Assembly (NCBI GenBank): GCA_034522495.1
Contig: JAXHLG010000002.1
Coordinates: 868,001 to 932,000, forward strand
Length of the DNA: 64,000 nt
Source of the DNA: JAXHLG01 sp034522495
Lineage (GTDB): Bacteria; Patescibacteriota; Minisyncoccia; Moranbacterales; DUUL01
Direction: 5' to 3'
In this document: positions 1 through 8,206 of the stretch, piece after piece
How the letters are laid out: every line of letters starts with the position of its first letter
How positions within the stretch are numbered: the stretch's first letter is position 1
The notes under the pieces: model-generated
The model's input: the letters and a program-made list of their open reading frames with translations, nothing else
What the model was told of the DNA's origin: nothing
The model's database searches: none
Position numbers and translations under genes: made by a program

Positions 1-46
1 TTTTGAAAATGAACTGACTTCCTGCTGGCAAATCTTTGAACAACAT
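1..46 (-). CDS. Start of an unidentified protein, cut by the window edge
   Basis: Only the first 15 codons are present (MLFKDLPAGSQFIFK). An AAGGAGG-type Shine-Dalgarno lies a few bases upstream of the ATG, which is why this short stretch is believed to be coding. The FKDLPxGxxFxF pattern resembles the start of small uncharacterised proteins seen in several bacteria, but no function can be given. It lies about 50 nt downstream of the gene at 99-443 on the same strand and may share its transcript. Confidence 0.6.
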   Translation of the reverse strand, partial: MLFKDLPAGSQFIFK

Positions 47-98
47 AAACTCCTCCTTTTTTGGTTTCACTCAAAACCGCAAAAATATGCAAATTTGG

Positions 99-443
99 CT
101 ATAGAGACAAAAAATGATTTTCCGCCTCGCTCTCCTGAAGCTCAAATTGATAATAACTGAACAGGTCCTCGTAAGCTCTGGCACATAAACGGCTATCGAC
201 AATTCTGACCTTGCGAACAATACCCAGTTCGGCCACCGGCAGCTTGGCGATGACTGAGAATTTTTGAGGACAAATCCTCCATTCAACCTTTTTGGTTAAT
301 GCGTCCTTTTGCGAGAAACTCTTAAAATCAAAATCGGAAGCCCAGCCGCCTTCCTGCGGAGGAACAAAAAACACTGTTAAAATTAAACAATAGAAAGTAA
401 AACCCAGCAAGACCCCCAGCAATATATTTATAATTTTCCTCAC
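99..443 (-). CDS. Small membrane-anchored protein of unknown function
   Basis: 114 residues starting at GTG; the start is supported by GGGAGG about 6 nt upstream. Residues 4-26 form one hydrophobic helix that would act as a signal anchor, followed by a soluble domain of about 85 residues outside the membrane. Two cysteines (in WRICPQ and SRLCAR) are about 30 residues apart and could form a disulfide. No family is recognised. Upstream lies a family A repeat; downstream on the same strand is the truncated gene at the window edge. Confidence 0.65.
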   Translation of the reverse strand: MRKIINILLGVLLGFTFYCLILTVFFVPPQEGGWASDFDFKSFSQKDALTKKVEWRICPQKFSVIAKLPVAELGIVRKVRIVDSRLCARAYEDLFSYYQFELQESEAENHFLSL

Positions 444-487
444 AGCCGGCCTCCCTTTTATTAAAGTTGATTGCTAAAGAACTAATT

Positions 488-617
488 GAAATCACTGAAG
501 AATGTCATTCTGAACTTGATTCAGAATCTATGAATTTACAAAAATGGCTTATTCAGGGAGATCCTGATTTTCATCAGGATGACAAAATCTTAAAATAATT
601 CATTCTTCATTGATTTC
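488..617. repeat. Family A inverted-repeat element, copy 1
   Basis: Reference copy for a family with ten copies here. Ends are inverted repeats (GAAATCACTGAAGAATG and CATTCTTCATTGATTTC; consensus GAAACCACTGAAGAATG). Inside are two smaller palindromes: one opening GTCATTCTGA and closing TCAGAATC, one opening GATCCTGA and closing TCAGGATGAC. The first cores join almost directly in this copy, making it one of the shortest. There is no ORF. The architecture resembles a MITE built from two REP-like palindromes. Confidence 0.85.
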
Positions 618-653
618 CTAATTTTAACTTGTTTTATACCACATAGCCGGAAA

Positions 654-950
654 ATGTCAATATATCGCTTGAGCAAACTCCCTTTTGCACACAATAAGCA
701 TTGCATGACAAGACAGCTTTATTGCCTCAAGCTAGCGGACCGGGCCGGGAGGCCCACTCCAGCAGCCAGTCAAGAATTGACAAATCCGGAAAAATGTACA
801 CGGGGACGAGAAGGAGCTTTTCGATGCTCCGCGTGCGGCTGCAATTCTTGCAAGGATTACTATGACATAACGGAGCTGGTAATCCCGGGCGAAGGATTCA
901 AAAAAATCGGGGTGACCTGTACGAAATGCACCGCCATTCATCTGGATTGA
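654..950 (+). CDS. Small zinc-ribbon protein
   Basis: 98 residues. The C-terminal half carries two Cys pairs (FRCSACGC and VTCTKCT) about 30 residues apart, the layout of a zinc ribbon, with a beta-rich ITELVIPGEGFKKIGV segment between them. The N-terminal half is not recognised and no Shine-Dalgarno is visible, so the start may lie further in (for example the ATG at 705). A strong terminator follows within about 20 nt, which supports transcription in this direction. Nucleic-acid binding or a structural role is possible; no function is assigned. Confidence 0.6.
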   Translation: MSIYRLSKLPFAHNKHCMTRQLYCLKLADRAGRPTPAASQELTNPEKCTRGREGAFRCSACGCNSCKDYYDITELVIPGEGFKKIGVTCTKCTAIHLD

Positions 951-971
951 TTTTCTATCATCAAAATAAAC

Positions 972-1006
972 AAGGGCCGCATCAGCTGATACGGCCCTTT
1001 CTTTTT
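972..1006 (+). terminator. Rho-independent terminator
   Basis: Perfect GC-rich stem opening AGGGCCG and closing CGGCCCT with a self-complementary centre, followed by TTTCTTTTT. It lies just after the zinc-ribbon gene at 654-950. Confidence 0.85.
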
Positions 1007-1083
1007 GGCAAATTTAAATCCATATTTAAATATAGATTTAAATATATATTTATTTTAATCCATTCAGCAATAATACCCATTTC

Positions 1084-1314
1084 TCAATGTGAATTATCCG
1101 ACTCTTTAATCCACCCGCATTTCACGCATACAGAACCATCAGCGCCGCCAAACATTTCCTCGAATCCCAATCCCCCACATTTCGGACATTTGTTAACAAA
1201 GTAAAGCCAAACCGCAAAGCCAATCGCTCCGATTATCAAAAGGGTTATTATAAAGCCTCCAATAAAACATGCTACAGACCAGTAGCCGATAGCAAAATTA
1301 TACAACTGTTCCAT
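1084..1314 (-). CDS. Membrane protein with C-terminal zinc ribbon
   Basis: 76 residues. AGGAGG lies 6 nt upstream of the ATG, a firm start. Residues about 8-40 are one long or two short hydrophobic helices; the tail holds CPKCGG and CVKCGW, two CxxC knuckles 19 residues apart, the usual zinc-ribbon pattern. The ribbon probably sits on the cytoplasmic face. The gene is isolated, convergent with the terminator of the upstream zinc-ribbon gene. Function unknown. Confidence 0.75.
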   Translation of the reverse strand: MEQLYNFAIGYWSVACFIGGFIITLLIIGAIGFAVWLYFVNKCPKCGGLGFEEMFGGADGSVCVKCGWIKESDNSH

Positions 1315-1425
1315 AACCCGCCTCCTATTGTTCTATATTTTTTTATGCTATACTATGAAAGAACTTTGCTATTAATTTAATTCAGAAATATAAAAAAGTC
1401 AAAATAAATTATTATACTTATCCTC

Positions 1426-1941
1426 ATGCTTGAACTGGAAAAAACATATTTAGCCAAATACTTGCCGAAAGGTTTAAAAGATTGCTCCTTCAAAGAGGTG
1501 ATCGATGTTTATATTCCCAAAACTGATCCACACCCTGTTTTAAGGCTGAGGAAAAATGGAAGTAATTTTGAAATGACCAAAAAACAGCCAGTCAAAGGAG
1601 GAGACGCTTCAGCGCAGACCGAGGAAACCATTATTTTGAGCCGAGAAGAATTCGATGCCCTGAACAATCAAGTCGAAGGCAAAAGAGTCCGCAAAGTTCG
1701 ATATTCTTATAATCATCAAGGCAAAACCGCCGAAATTGATGTATTCCAGGATGATTTAAAGGGACTGGTTTTGGTGGACTTTGAATTTGAGAGCGTCAAT
1801 GACAAAGAAATCTTTGTCATGCCCGACTTCTGCCTAGCCGACGTCACCCAAGAAGACTTCATCGCCGGCGGGATGTTGTGCGGGAAGGGATGTGGGGATA
1901 TTGAGGAAAAATTGAATCGATTCGGCTACCAAAAAATTTGA
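1426..1941 (+). CDS. CYTH-domain protein (triphosphate tunnel metalloenzyme family)
   Basis: 171 residues. It begins with the ELEKTYL strand of the CYTH fold (the ExExK-like signature), followed by LRLRKNG and EMTKKQP, where the basic residues of the tunnel bind triphosphate, and ends with acidic strands (AEIDVFQDDLKG, LVDFEFES) that would hold the metal. The family includes CyaB-type adenylate cyclases, thiamine triphosphatases and inorganic triphosphatases; the substrate cannot be told from sequence. No clear Shine-Dalgarno. A terminator follows directly. Family call is confident, activity is not. Confidence 0.85.
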   Translation: MLELEKTYLAKYLPKGLKDCSFKEVIDVYIPKTDPHPVLRLRKNGSNFEMTKKQPVKGGDASAQTEETIILSREEFDALNNQVEGKRVRKVRYSYNHQGKTAEIDVFQDDLKGLVLVDFEFESVNDKEIFVMPDFCLADVTQEDFIAGGMLCGKGCGDIEEKLNRFGYQKI

Positions 1942-1972
1942 AAGCCTTCCCGCTGGGAAGGCTTTATTTTTC
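1941..1972. terminator. Bidirectional terminator
   Basis: Stem AAAGCCTTCCC / GGGAAGGCTTT with T-runs on both sides, sitting between the convergent genes at 1426-1941 and 1975-2286. Confidence 0.85.
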
Positions 1973-1974
1973 CA

Positions 1975-2286
1975 TTATTCTTCTCTTTTTATGACCTCTT
2001 CCAGCATCAAAGAACTATCTCCGGTGCGCTTTCCCAAGACTCTAAACTTGAGAAAAAAATTTCCCTTTACAAAAAACAGAAACTCGCCATTGGATTTTTC
2101 CGGATTGGCTTCGGGATTAAACCCCAAACTTTCGATTTCCTTTTCGGAACGAATTATGAAGTGATTAAGCGCTAACTCCCTCAAAGATTCATCTCCTTCA
2201 GCAATTATCCGATCCGCCATTGAGTTAGGGTTAGACCAAAGATGCACTCCCCTGCTCCTAAAATCTTTGCTTTCCTCTTTGGGCAC
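1975..2286 (-). CDS. Conserved-looking protein of unknown function
   Basis: About 103 residues from the GTG at 2286. That start is preferred because AAGGAGG lies 5 nt upstream of it, whereas the longer frame (ATG at 2310) would translate the Shine-Dalgarno itself and has no site of its own. The protein is soluble, charged, mixed alpha/beta by eye, with a C-terminal segment of alternating hydrophobics (EFLFFVKGNFFLKFRVLG). No motif is recognised. It shares a convergent terminator with the CYTH gene. Confidence 0.65.
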   Translation of the reverse strand: MPKEESKDFRSRGVHLWSNPNSMADRIIAEGDESLRELALNHFIIRSEKEIESLGFNPEANPEKSNGEFLFFVKGNFFLKFRVLGKRTGDSSLMLEEVIKREE

Positions 2287-2408
2287 AAGCACCTCCTTCT
2301 TGTTGAACATTCTTTACTTGACAAGAAAAAATGTAACATAGAATTAAAATTTTTCAAAAGAATTTTGACTTATTGGGCAAACAGCAGTAAGATTAAAATA
2401 ACTTAAAC

Positions 2409-2614
2409 GAAACTCCTGAAGAATGTCCTTCTGAACTTGTTTGCCCAGATTTGGCGGGCTTGTCCGGCTTTGACGGGACGCAGAATCTATAAATTTGCAA
2501 AAATGGCTTATTCATGGAGATTCTGCTTTTTGCCCCGCAGAGCGGGGCACCCCGCTATAGCGGTGGCATTCAGGATGACATTTCAAGGGGATCTCTATAT
2601 TCTTCAGTGGTTTC
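2409..2614. repeat. Family A element, copy 2, with nested GC palindromes
   Basis: Long copy: the second core palindrome is interrupted by a GC-rich module (GCCCCGCAGAGCGGGGC then CCCCGCTATAGCGG). It fills most of the gap before tspO. A 61-codon open frame across it is a by-product of the repeat. Confidence 0.85.
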
Positions 2615-2633
2615 TTAAATAAAAATCAAAAAT

Positions 2634-3098
2634 ATGAAAAGTTCTTTGGCGTTTATTTTTTTCGTTTTGCTTTGCGAGGGTGTCGGCATCACTAGCGCCC
2701 TGCTGGCAGGCCCGGCCGATTCTCAGTGGTACTTGAATCTGGAAAAGCCTTTTTTCAATCCTCCCGGCTGGATCTTCGGACCGGTTTGGACTTTGCTGTA
2801 TTTCCTAATGGGCTGGGCGATTTACAGGATTTGGAAAGCGGAAAGCGCTCAGAAAGAAAAAATTTATTTATTGTTCTTCGCTCACTTGATTTTTAACTTT
2901 TTTTGGTCTATTATATTTTTCCGGTGGCAATCTATAAACGGCGCATTTTTGGATATTATTATTTTGAACCTGCTGATCTTTTACTTGATCTTGATTATGA
3001 GAAGAAAGGACAGGCTCGCATCAATCTTGATGCTCCCCTACTTGGCTTGGACCCTTTTTGCCGCCATCTTAAACGGTTTTATTTTGTTTTTGAATTGA
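2634..3098 (+). CDS. tspO: TspO/MBR family membrane protein
   Basis: 154 residues, five hydrophobic helices, the standard size for TspO. The diagnostic sequence runs from WYLNLEKPFFNPP through FGPVWTLLYFLMG, and the aromatic second half (FNFFWS, PYLAWTLFAAILN) also fits. TspO proteins bind tetrapyrroles such as haem or protoporphyrin in the membrane and are tied to stress responses; the role in a small CPR cell is unknown. No Shine-Dalgarno. A family A element lies directly upstream. Confidence 0.93.
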   Translation: MKSSLAFIFFVLLCEGVGITSALLAGPADSQWYLNLEKPFFNPPGWIFGPVWTLLYFLMGWAIYRIWKAESAQKEKIYLLFFAHLIFNFFWSIIFFRWQSINGAFLDIIILNLLIFYLILIMRRKDRLASILMLPYLAWTLFAAILNGFILFLN

Positions 3099-3126
3099 TT
3101 TTTTAACTGCAACAAAGGAGATTGTT

Positions 3127-3240
3127 ATGAGTTCTTTTAGAAAAGAGAGCATTTTCAGTTGGCAATTAGGTTCTGTTATAGTTTTAATATTGTTCTTTGT
3201 TATCGGATTTTTCTATCTCTGGTCTCAAACTCCATTGTGA
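3127..3240 (+). CDS. 37-residue single-span membrane microprotein
   Basis: Starts MSSFRKESIFSWQ and continues into one hydrophobic helix (SVIVLILFFVIGFFYLW), ending SQTPL. It is too short for most gene finders, but AAAGGAG lies 6 nt upstream of the ATG, one of the best ribosome-binding sites in this region, and a terminator follows about 60 nt after the stop. It begins 28 nt after tspO ends, so the two are probably cotranscribed; a TspO-associated membrane peptide is possible but speculative. Confidence 0.6.
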   Translation: MSSFRKESIFSWQLGSVIVLILFFVIGFFYLWSQTPL

Positions 3241-3302
3241 AAAAAATCTTGTTAGCAATAGTGGCAACAAGGCTCATATTTTATTATTTTCCTTAATTAC
3301 AG

Positions 3303-3342
3303 CCCCGCTTCATCAATTCTCTTGAAGCGGGGTAAATTTTTG
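3303..3342 (+). terminator. Terminator after the tspO/microprotein unit
   Basis: Ten-base-pair stem CCCCGCTTCA / TGAAGCGGGG with a 10-nt loop, followed by TAAATTTTT. Confidence 0.75.
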
Positions 3343-3387
3343 CCTTTTTGCAAATCTGCATTTATGATAAAATAACCAATAGTCGTC

Positions 3388-3581
3388 GAAGCCACTAAAG
3401 AATGTCATTCTGGACTTGCTTGTGGCTATGTCCGCCTCTAGCGGGATTCAGCATCTAATGATTGCCAAAAAAGGCTTATTAAAGAGATTCTGATTTTTGC
3501 CCCGCAGAGCGGGGCACCCCGCTATAGCGGTGGCATTTAGAATGACAAAAATATCAAAGTAATCAATTCTTCAGTAGTTTC
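3388..3581. repeat. Family A element, copy 3
   Basis: Same orientation as copies 1 and 2, carrying the same GC-rich nested module as copy 2 (GCCCCGCAGAGCGGGGC). It ends about 20 nt before the GNAT start codon, so it may form part of that gene's leader. Confidence 0.85.
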
Positions 3582-3600
3582 TTCCTTAACTAAAAAACAG

Positions 3601-3939
3601 ATGGATATAAATCAAGAAGAAATTGAATCCTTCGGAGTAAAATTTTCCGCCAAAGATGAATCCGGAAAAGAGATTGGCCGGGCTTTTTTGTATGTGATGA
3701 AAAATGACCTCCACCAAAGACCCTTCGGTTTTATGGAAGATGTTTTCGTGAAAGAAGAAGCAAGAGGTCAAGGAATTGGAAAAAAGCTGGTGCAAGCAGT
3801 TGTTGAAAAGGCTCGGGAAAACAGTTGCTACAAGCTTATCGCCACCAGTCGCCACAGTCGGGAAAAGGTGCATCAAATGTATGAAAATTTGGGATTCTAT
3901 GATCAGGGACTGGAGTTTCGCATTGATTTTAAATTCTAA
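3601..3939 (+). CDS. GNAT-family N-acetyltransferase
   Basis: 112 residues. The acetyl-CoA site is plain: VFVKEEARGQGIGKKLV carries the R/QxxGxG/A loop at about residues 52-62, preceded by the beta-4 strand and followed by the helix that packs on CoA. The closing YENLGFYDQG matches motif B of the family. Substrate unknown. No Shine-Dalgarno; the ATG follows a family A repeat. First gene of a likely operon with the antiporter (31 nt gap) and the transglycosylase. Confidence 0.88.
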   Translation: MDINQEEIESFGVKFSAKDESGKEIGRAFLYVMKNDLHQRPFGFMEDVFVKEEARGQGIGKKLVQAVVEKARENSCYKLIATSRHSREKVHQMYENLGFYDQGLEFRIDFKF

Positions 3940-3970
3940 AAAAAATTTAAACAAAACATAAATAAATATT

Positions 3971-4969
3971 ATGCATCTGGCGTTTTCAGCTTTATTGATT
4001 GTCGCCTTATCGGCAATTCTAACCTTATTATCCAAAAAGACCAGCATCTCATCAGTAGTCTTTTTGATAATAGCGGGTCTGGTGATTGGTTTGCCGGACA
4101 TAAAGCCCATTATTATCGGCAACAATGTTGAAATTATAGAAAAGATCGGCAACGCGGCTTTGATAGCTTTGATGTTCCTGGCCGGCCTGGAAAGCTCTTG
4201 GCGAGAACTGTATCAGGAAAGAAGAGACGCTTTCGTGATTGCTTTTGCGGCTACTGTCTTCCCTTTTATTGTGGGCTTTAGCGTTTTTTCCCTGCTTGGA
4301 TTCAAAGCTGTGACTGCGGCTGTTATGGGAATTTCCATGAGCATCGCCGCTGAAGCAACCAAGGCTCGAGTGTTGATTGAATTGAAGAAACTGAAAACAA
4401 AGGTGGGAGCCGCTCTGATGGGCGCCGGAATAATTGATGACCTAATCGGGCTGTCGGCCTTTATGATTATTGCTTTCTGGTTCGGCAATTTCAATCCCCT
4501 GGAAGACATCTTAATTATTGCGGCTATACTGGCCTTTTTGATCGGTCTTTTTGTTCACAAATTGCTGGGAAGAGGCAAAAGGTTTATTAAGATGATCGAG
4601 ATTCCTCTGGTATGGCTTGTAATTCCTTTCTTCTTTATTTCCTTGGGACTAAACTTTAATCTATCTTCCCTGGCTCTTAATCCTTCCATTGTTTTATTGA
4701 TTGTGATTCTGGCACCCGCTGCCACCATTGCCGGAACTCTTCTTTCCAAGCCCTTAACGGATCTGAGGTGGAGGCAGCTTTACCTGGTCGGCTGGGGAAT
4801 GAATAGCCGCGGAGCAATCGGCTTGGCGCTGGCGCTTGTAGCATTCAAGGGAGGCTTGATCACGGATCAGCTTTACTCGGGATTGGTCGTAATGGCGCTT
4901 GCGGCAACTATGGCTTTCCCTTTTGTGATAAGAAAACTAATCAAAAATAACCCGAAGATAATGAATTAA
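3971..4969 (+). CDS. CPA2-type cation/proton antiporter
   Basis: 332 residues with about ten to eleven predicted spans; somewhat shorter than the usual 380-400. Family signals are the N-terminal VVFLIIAGLVIG helix, FLAGLESSW, and the paired acidic GAGIIDDLIGL, where the two Asp residues carry the transported ion. The late segment WGMNSRGAIGLALA matches the conserved final helices. No C-terminal TrkA-N domain is present. Likely Na+ or K+/H+ exchange at the plasma membrane. Cotranscribed with the flanking genes, 8 nt before the next start. Confidence 0.85.
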   Translation: MHLAFSALLIVALSAILTLLSKKTSISSVVFLIIAGLVIGLPDIKPIIIGNNVEIIEKIGNAALIALMFLAGLESSWRELYQERRDAFVIAFAATVFPFIVGFSVFSLLGFKAVTAAVMGISMSIAAEATKARVLIELKKLKTKVGAALMGAGIIDDLIGLSAFMIIAFWFGNFNPLEDILIIAAILAFLIGLFVHKLLGRGKRFIKMIEIPLVWLVIPFFFISLGLNFNLSSLALNPSIVLLIVILAPAATIAGTLLSKPLTDLRWRQLYLVGWGMNSRGAIGLALALVAFKGGLITDQLYSGLVVMALAATMAFPFVIRKLIKNNPKIMN

Positions 4970-4977
4970 CCACATCA

Positions 4978-6000
4978 ATGGAAAATTATTCGAAAAAAAG
5001 CGAACAGCCCCGAACAAGCTCTTCAGAAAACAGCATTGACCGCCGAAAATTTCTTAAATTGCTTGGCGTGATGGGATTGTCCGCCGGAGCAACTCACATT
5101 GTTTTAAGCAACATTGAGTTAATAAAAAAGAAAAAATCCAAACAAGAGGAAGAAAATAAAAACAACATCCAAGAAGACGAGCAAAAGAATGAGGAAGAAG
5201 AAATAAGCCAAGAAGAGGAGCCTCTTGAACCAGAAAAATCCGAGTACCCGACTCACCCGACCGCTGAAAAAGTCCTGCAAGCCTTCCATAAAATTCCGGA
5301 TGAATATTTCCCAAAAGATTTATTTACGGATAATTTGATTATCGCCCTACAAATCCAAGAATCAACCTACCGTATAAGCGCCCTCTCTCAAGCCGGCGCT
5401 GTTGGAATAATGCAAAACACGGAAATCTCCCTCAGAGATGGCTTCCGCTATCTTTCCTACTTGGGAAGAAAAGGAATTATCGAATACGATGGTCCGAATA
5501 TGGACGAAGTCTCCGAAGAAGAGTATGATGACTTGATGAAAATACTAAATAAAAACCCTGAATACAGCAGGGCATTTGGGAAGCTCTATCTCAGCCAAAT
5601 TCTAAACCAATATCACATCGGCGAAAATGATTACAATCAAAAAAATATAAAAGAAGCTCAAAGAATGATTCTAGCTGCCTACAACGCCGGACCCACTGCA
5701 ATCAAAGATGCTGGGAGAGATGAAGAACAGTGGCCTGAAGAAACTCGAAATTATTATCGAAAAATATTCCACTATGAGAAACACCTTGCAAATGTGAAAA
5801 GTATTATCAACAAAGAAAATATAGCGATAGATAGGTCCATAAAAAATTATTTTGCCATGAAGCTGGTTTTGAGAATGAATTCAGTCGAAAGCAAGCTGGG
5901 TCAAAGATCCATTATGGCTAAGTATTTGAGAAAACTAAAAAATAAGTACAAAAAAGACAAAAAAATCGCTCATCAGGAAATAGACGAATTTTTTGCATAA
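4978..6000 (+). CDS. Tat-exported lytic transglycosylase (SLT-like)
   Basis: 340 residues. Residues 22-50 form a twin-arginine signal (DRRKFLKLLGVMGLS), then a highly charged Lys/Glu linker to about residue 90. The SLT fold follows: catalytic Glu in LQIQEST near residue 128, AGAVGIMQ near 140-147, and AAYNAGPTAI near 232-241. It would cleave the peptidoglycan backbone outside the membrane. The Tat signal implies export after folding; no Tat genes lie in the window. A basic C-terminal tail (KKLKNKYKKDKK-like) is unusual. Confidence 0.85.
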   Translation: MENYSKKSEQPRTSSSENSIDRRKFLKLLGVMGLSAGATHIVLSNIELIKKKKSKQEEENKNNIQEDEQKNEEEEISQEEEPLEPEKSEYPTHPTAEKVLQAFHKIPDEYFPKDLFTDNLIIALQIQESTYRISALSQAGAVGIMQNTEISLRDGFRYLSYLGRKGIIEYDGPNMDEVSEEEYDDLMKILNKNPEYSRAFGKLYLSQILNQYHIGENDYNQKNIKEAQRMILAAYNAGPTAIKDAGRDEEQWPEETRNYYRKIFHYEKHLANVKSIINKENIAIDRSIKNYFAMKLVLRMNSVESKLGQRSIMAKYLRKLKNKYKKDKKIAHQEIDEFFA

Positions 6001-6003
6001 TAT

Positions 6004-7680
6004 TTATTTTATCCCTCCAATTTGATCCCTGTCATACCCATTGAAATTTTTCGGAGGAAACATTTTCTTTCTGAAGGCTCGAATAAAATAATCGAGCTCT
6101 TTTATTTTCAACACTTTGCTGGCAGCCAGGAAGAGCGCTCCGCCGAGCAATAGCGAAAAGCAGGCTTGAGCAAAAACGCCCAGGAAGGTTTCCATGTTTA
6201 TTCCATAGCCAAAAACAGCAATATCTGCTTGGCTCAACAAATAAGCTATCAGATATTTGCCCGCCTGGATACCGGCGGCCATGACCAGGGTAGCCAATAT
6301 CACTCTCCAAACCTTCCTAATTATTTCTTTCTCATTCAAGTTGCCTACTTTTTTGCGGAGAATTAGGAGCAACAGAAGCATGTTAACAATGGAAGCAATG
6401 GAAAAAGCCCAAACCAAGCCCAGAATTTGATATTTTTCAATTAGCAAAAGCGCCAAACCCAGGTTAACGGCTTCTGAAAACAAGCCGGTGAAAAAGGGGA
6501 CTTTGGTGTTATGAATAGCGAAAAACGATCTGGAAAGCAGAGGTATCAGGCTTTGAGCAAATAAAGATAAAGAAAATATTCCCAAAGCTTGAAAAGTCAA
6601 AATAGTGTCTTCCCAGTCGAATCTTCCCGAGCCCAGAATGATTCTGACTAATTGCGCCCGGAGGACTATAAACACAACAGAGGCGGGAATCACCAAAAAC
6701 ATTATTTTTTTAAAAGTGGAGGAGAAATTTCTTATGAACTCTTCCCTTTTTTCTTTGGCCCAAGAGCTTGACAAAGTAGGAAACGCCGCTATGGCAAAAG
6801 AGATCCCGAACATTCCAAGGGGGACGCTTTGAATATTGTTGGCCAAATTGAAAATAGCCAAACTGCCGGCGTGCAAAGTCGAGGCCAGAACCGTCACAAT
6901 CAAAAAGTTAATCTGAACTACCGCCAAGCTCATTGTCCGGGGAATCATAAGCGTGACAACCTTTCTTAGATTCGGGTCTCTGAGATTAAAATTAAATTTA
7001 AACTTCAACCCGCACCGAAGAGCTTCCGGAATCTGCACGGAGAGGTGCAGCAGCGCCCCCAACACAACACCCCAGGCCAGCCCGGCTATTCCCAGATGTT
7101 CAGTAAAGAACAAGGCGCCAATAATGATACCGACGTTGTAGAAAACCGGTGCCAAAGAATAAAAGAGAAACTTGTTGAAGGAATTGAGAATGCCTCCCAG
7201 AAGACCGGACAATCCCAGCAGAAAAGGACTTAGAAGCATAATTCTCGTCAAAACCGCCACCATTTCCTGCTTGCTTTCGCTGAAGCCGAAAGTAATCAGT
7301 GAAACCAGCTGGGGCGCCAGCAAAAACAATACGGCGGCCATGACAGCCAAAGCCACGACGGCTAAAGAAAGCACCTCATTGGCTAATTGCCAAGCTTTTT
7401 TGGCCTTATCCCGGGAAAGCAAAGAAGTGAAAACTGGAATGAACGCCGCCGACAAAGCCCCCAGGATTAGCAGATTGAAAACCAAGTCGGGTATCTTGAA
7501 AGCCGCGTAATAAATATCCAGCTCATCTCCGGCTCCAAACTTGGAAGCCAAAATCCTATCCCGGATAAGCCCGAAAAAACGGCTCGCCAATCCAAGTCCC
7601 GCCACCAAAAGCGCCGCTCCCGAAATAGTGCTGGAAGCAGTTTCTCCGTTTTTAAAACAATCAAAAATCTTCCTAATCAT
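6004..7680 (-). CDS. murJ: Lipid II flippase MurJ (MviN)
   Basis: 558 residues, about 14 membrane spans, normal family length. The N-terminal LASRFFGLIRDRILASKFG is the classic MurJ signature whose arginines line the central cavity, and LLSPFLLGLSGLLGGILN matches the MviN core. It flips lipid-linked peptidoglycan precursors across the plasma membrane, consistent with the transglycosylase and MraY-like genes elsewhere in the window. Convergent with the transglycosylase gene, with only 3 nt between their stops. Confidence 0.95.
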   Translation of the reverse strand: MIRKIFDCFKNGETASSTISGAALLVAGLGLASRFFGLIRDRILASKFGAGDELDIYYAAFKIPDLVFNLLILGALSAAFIPVFTSLLSRDKAKKAWQLANEVLSLAVVALAVMAAVLFLLAPQLVSLITFGFSESKQEMVAVLTRIMLLSPFLLGLSGLLGGILNSFNKFLFYSLAPVFYNVGIIIGALFFTEHLGIAGLAWGVVLGALLHLSVQIPEALRCGLKFKFNFNLRDPNLRKVVTLMIPRTMSLAVVQINFLIVTVLASTLHAGSLAIFNLANNIQSVPLGMFGISFAIAAFPTLSSSWAKEKREEFIRNFSSTFKKIMFLVIPASVVFIVLRAQLVRIILGSGRFDWEDTILTFQALGIFSLSLFAQSLIPLLSRSFFAIHNTKVPFFTGLFSEAVNLGLALLLIEKYQILGLVWAFSIASIVNMLLLLLILRKKVGNLNEKEIIRKVWRVILATLVMAAGIQAGKYLIAYLLSQADIAVFGYGINMETFLGVFAQACFSLLLGGALFLAASKVLKIKELDYFIRAFRKKMFPPKNFNGYDRDQIGGIK

Positions 7681-7876
7681 ATAATCACAATTTCCAATGA
7701 ATTATTTTTGTTTTAATCCTCTTTTATTTAAAATTTTTATTGTTCCATTGTTAAATTGTTCCATTGTTGAAAAAATTAAATTTGCAACGCAATAAATTAA
7801 TAATAAAACAATGTATATGAAACAATAAAGCAATAAATCTCTCAAACTGAAAATCTCATTTCCCATATCCCGCTTC
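7681..7876. repeat. AT-rich spacer with word-like repeats
   Basis: Holds degenerate short tandem words (TTGTTCCATTG, CAATAAA/AAACAATA forms) but no gene. Similar words recur at 55,735-55,805. Confidence 0.5.
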
Positions 7877-8197
7877 TCATTTCACCAATTTCTTCCCATA
7901 ATCCAGCCACTCCGCAATGCCCATTTCCAAATTATAGATATGTTTATAGCCGTCGTGAGCCATTTGCCTGGCCAGAAAATCGCTCCGGCTTCCGGTGCGG
8001 CAATAAAGAGCCACCTTTTCGTTCTTTTTTACTTTCAACTTCTCCAGCGCCTCGCGAAAGCGCGTGGACGGGGCCAGCTCCGATCCTTTGATACACCCTT
8101 GGTCGTACTCATATTTTTCCCTCACGTCCAAAAGCCGGACTTTTTTGTCCTTGATTAATTCTTCAAACGCGTCCGCTGACAATTGCTCCACTGCCAT
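7877..8197 (-). CDS. Single-domain rhodanese
   Basis: 106 residues. The domain opens with LLDVREKYEYDQGCIKGS, the family's substrate-entry strand, and carries the active-site loop YCRTGSRSD with the nucleophilic cysteine at about residue 66. It would carry persulfide sulfur in the cytoplasm. It lies 9 nt after the DUF1858 gene on the same strand, so the two are almost surely cotranscribed and may act together in sulfur or thiol redox chemistry. Confidence 0.93.
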   Translation of the reverse strand: MAVEQLSADAFEELIKDKKVRLLDVREKYEYDQGCIKGSELAPSTRFREALEKLKVKKNEKVALYCRTGSRSDFLARQMAHDGYKHIYNLEMGIAEWLDYGKKLVK

Positions 8198-8206
8198 AAA
8201 TAGTGA

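Noticed and set aside
2437..2622. 61-codon frame on the plus strand
   Set aside because: Lies wholly in a family A repeat.
5130..5240. Possible coiled-coil domain in the transglycosylase
   Set aside because: The Lys/Glu run lacks heptad hydrophobics; it is better read as an unfolded linker after the Tat signal.
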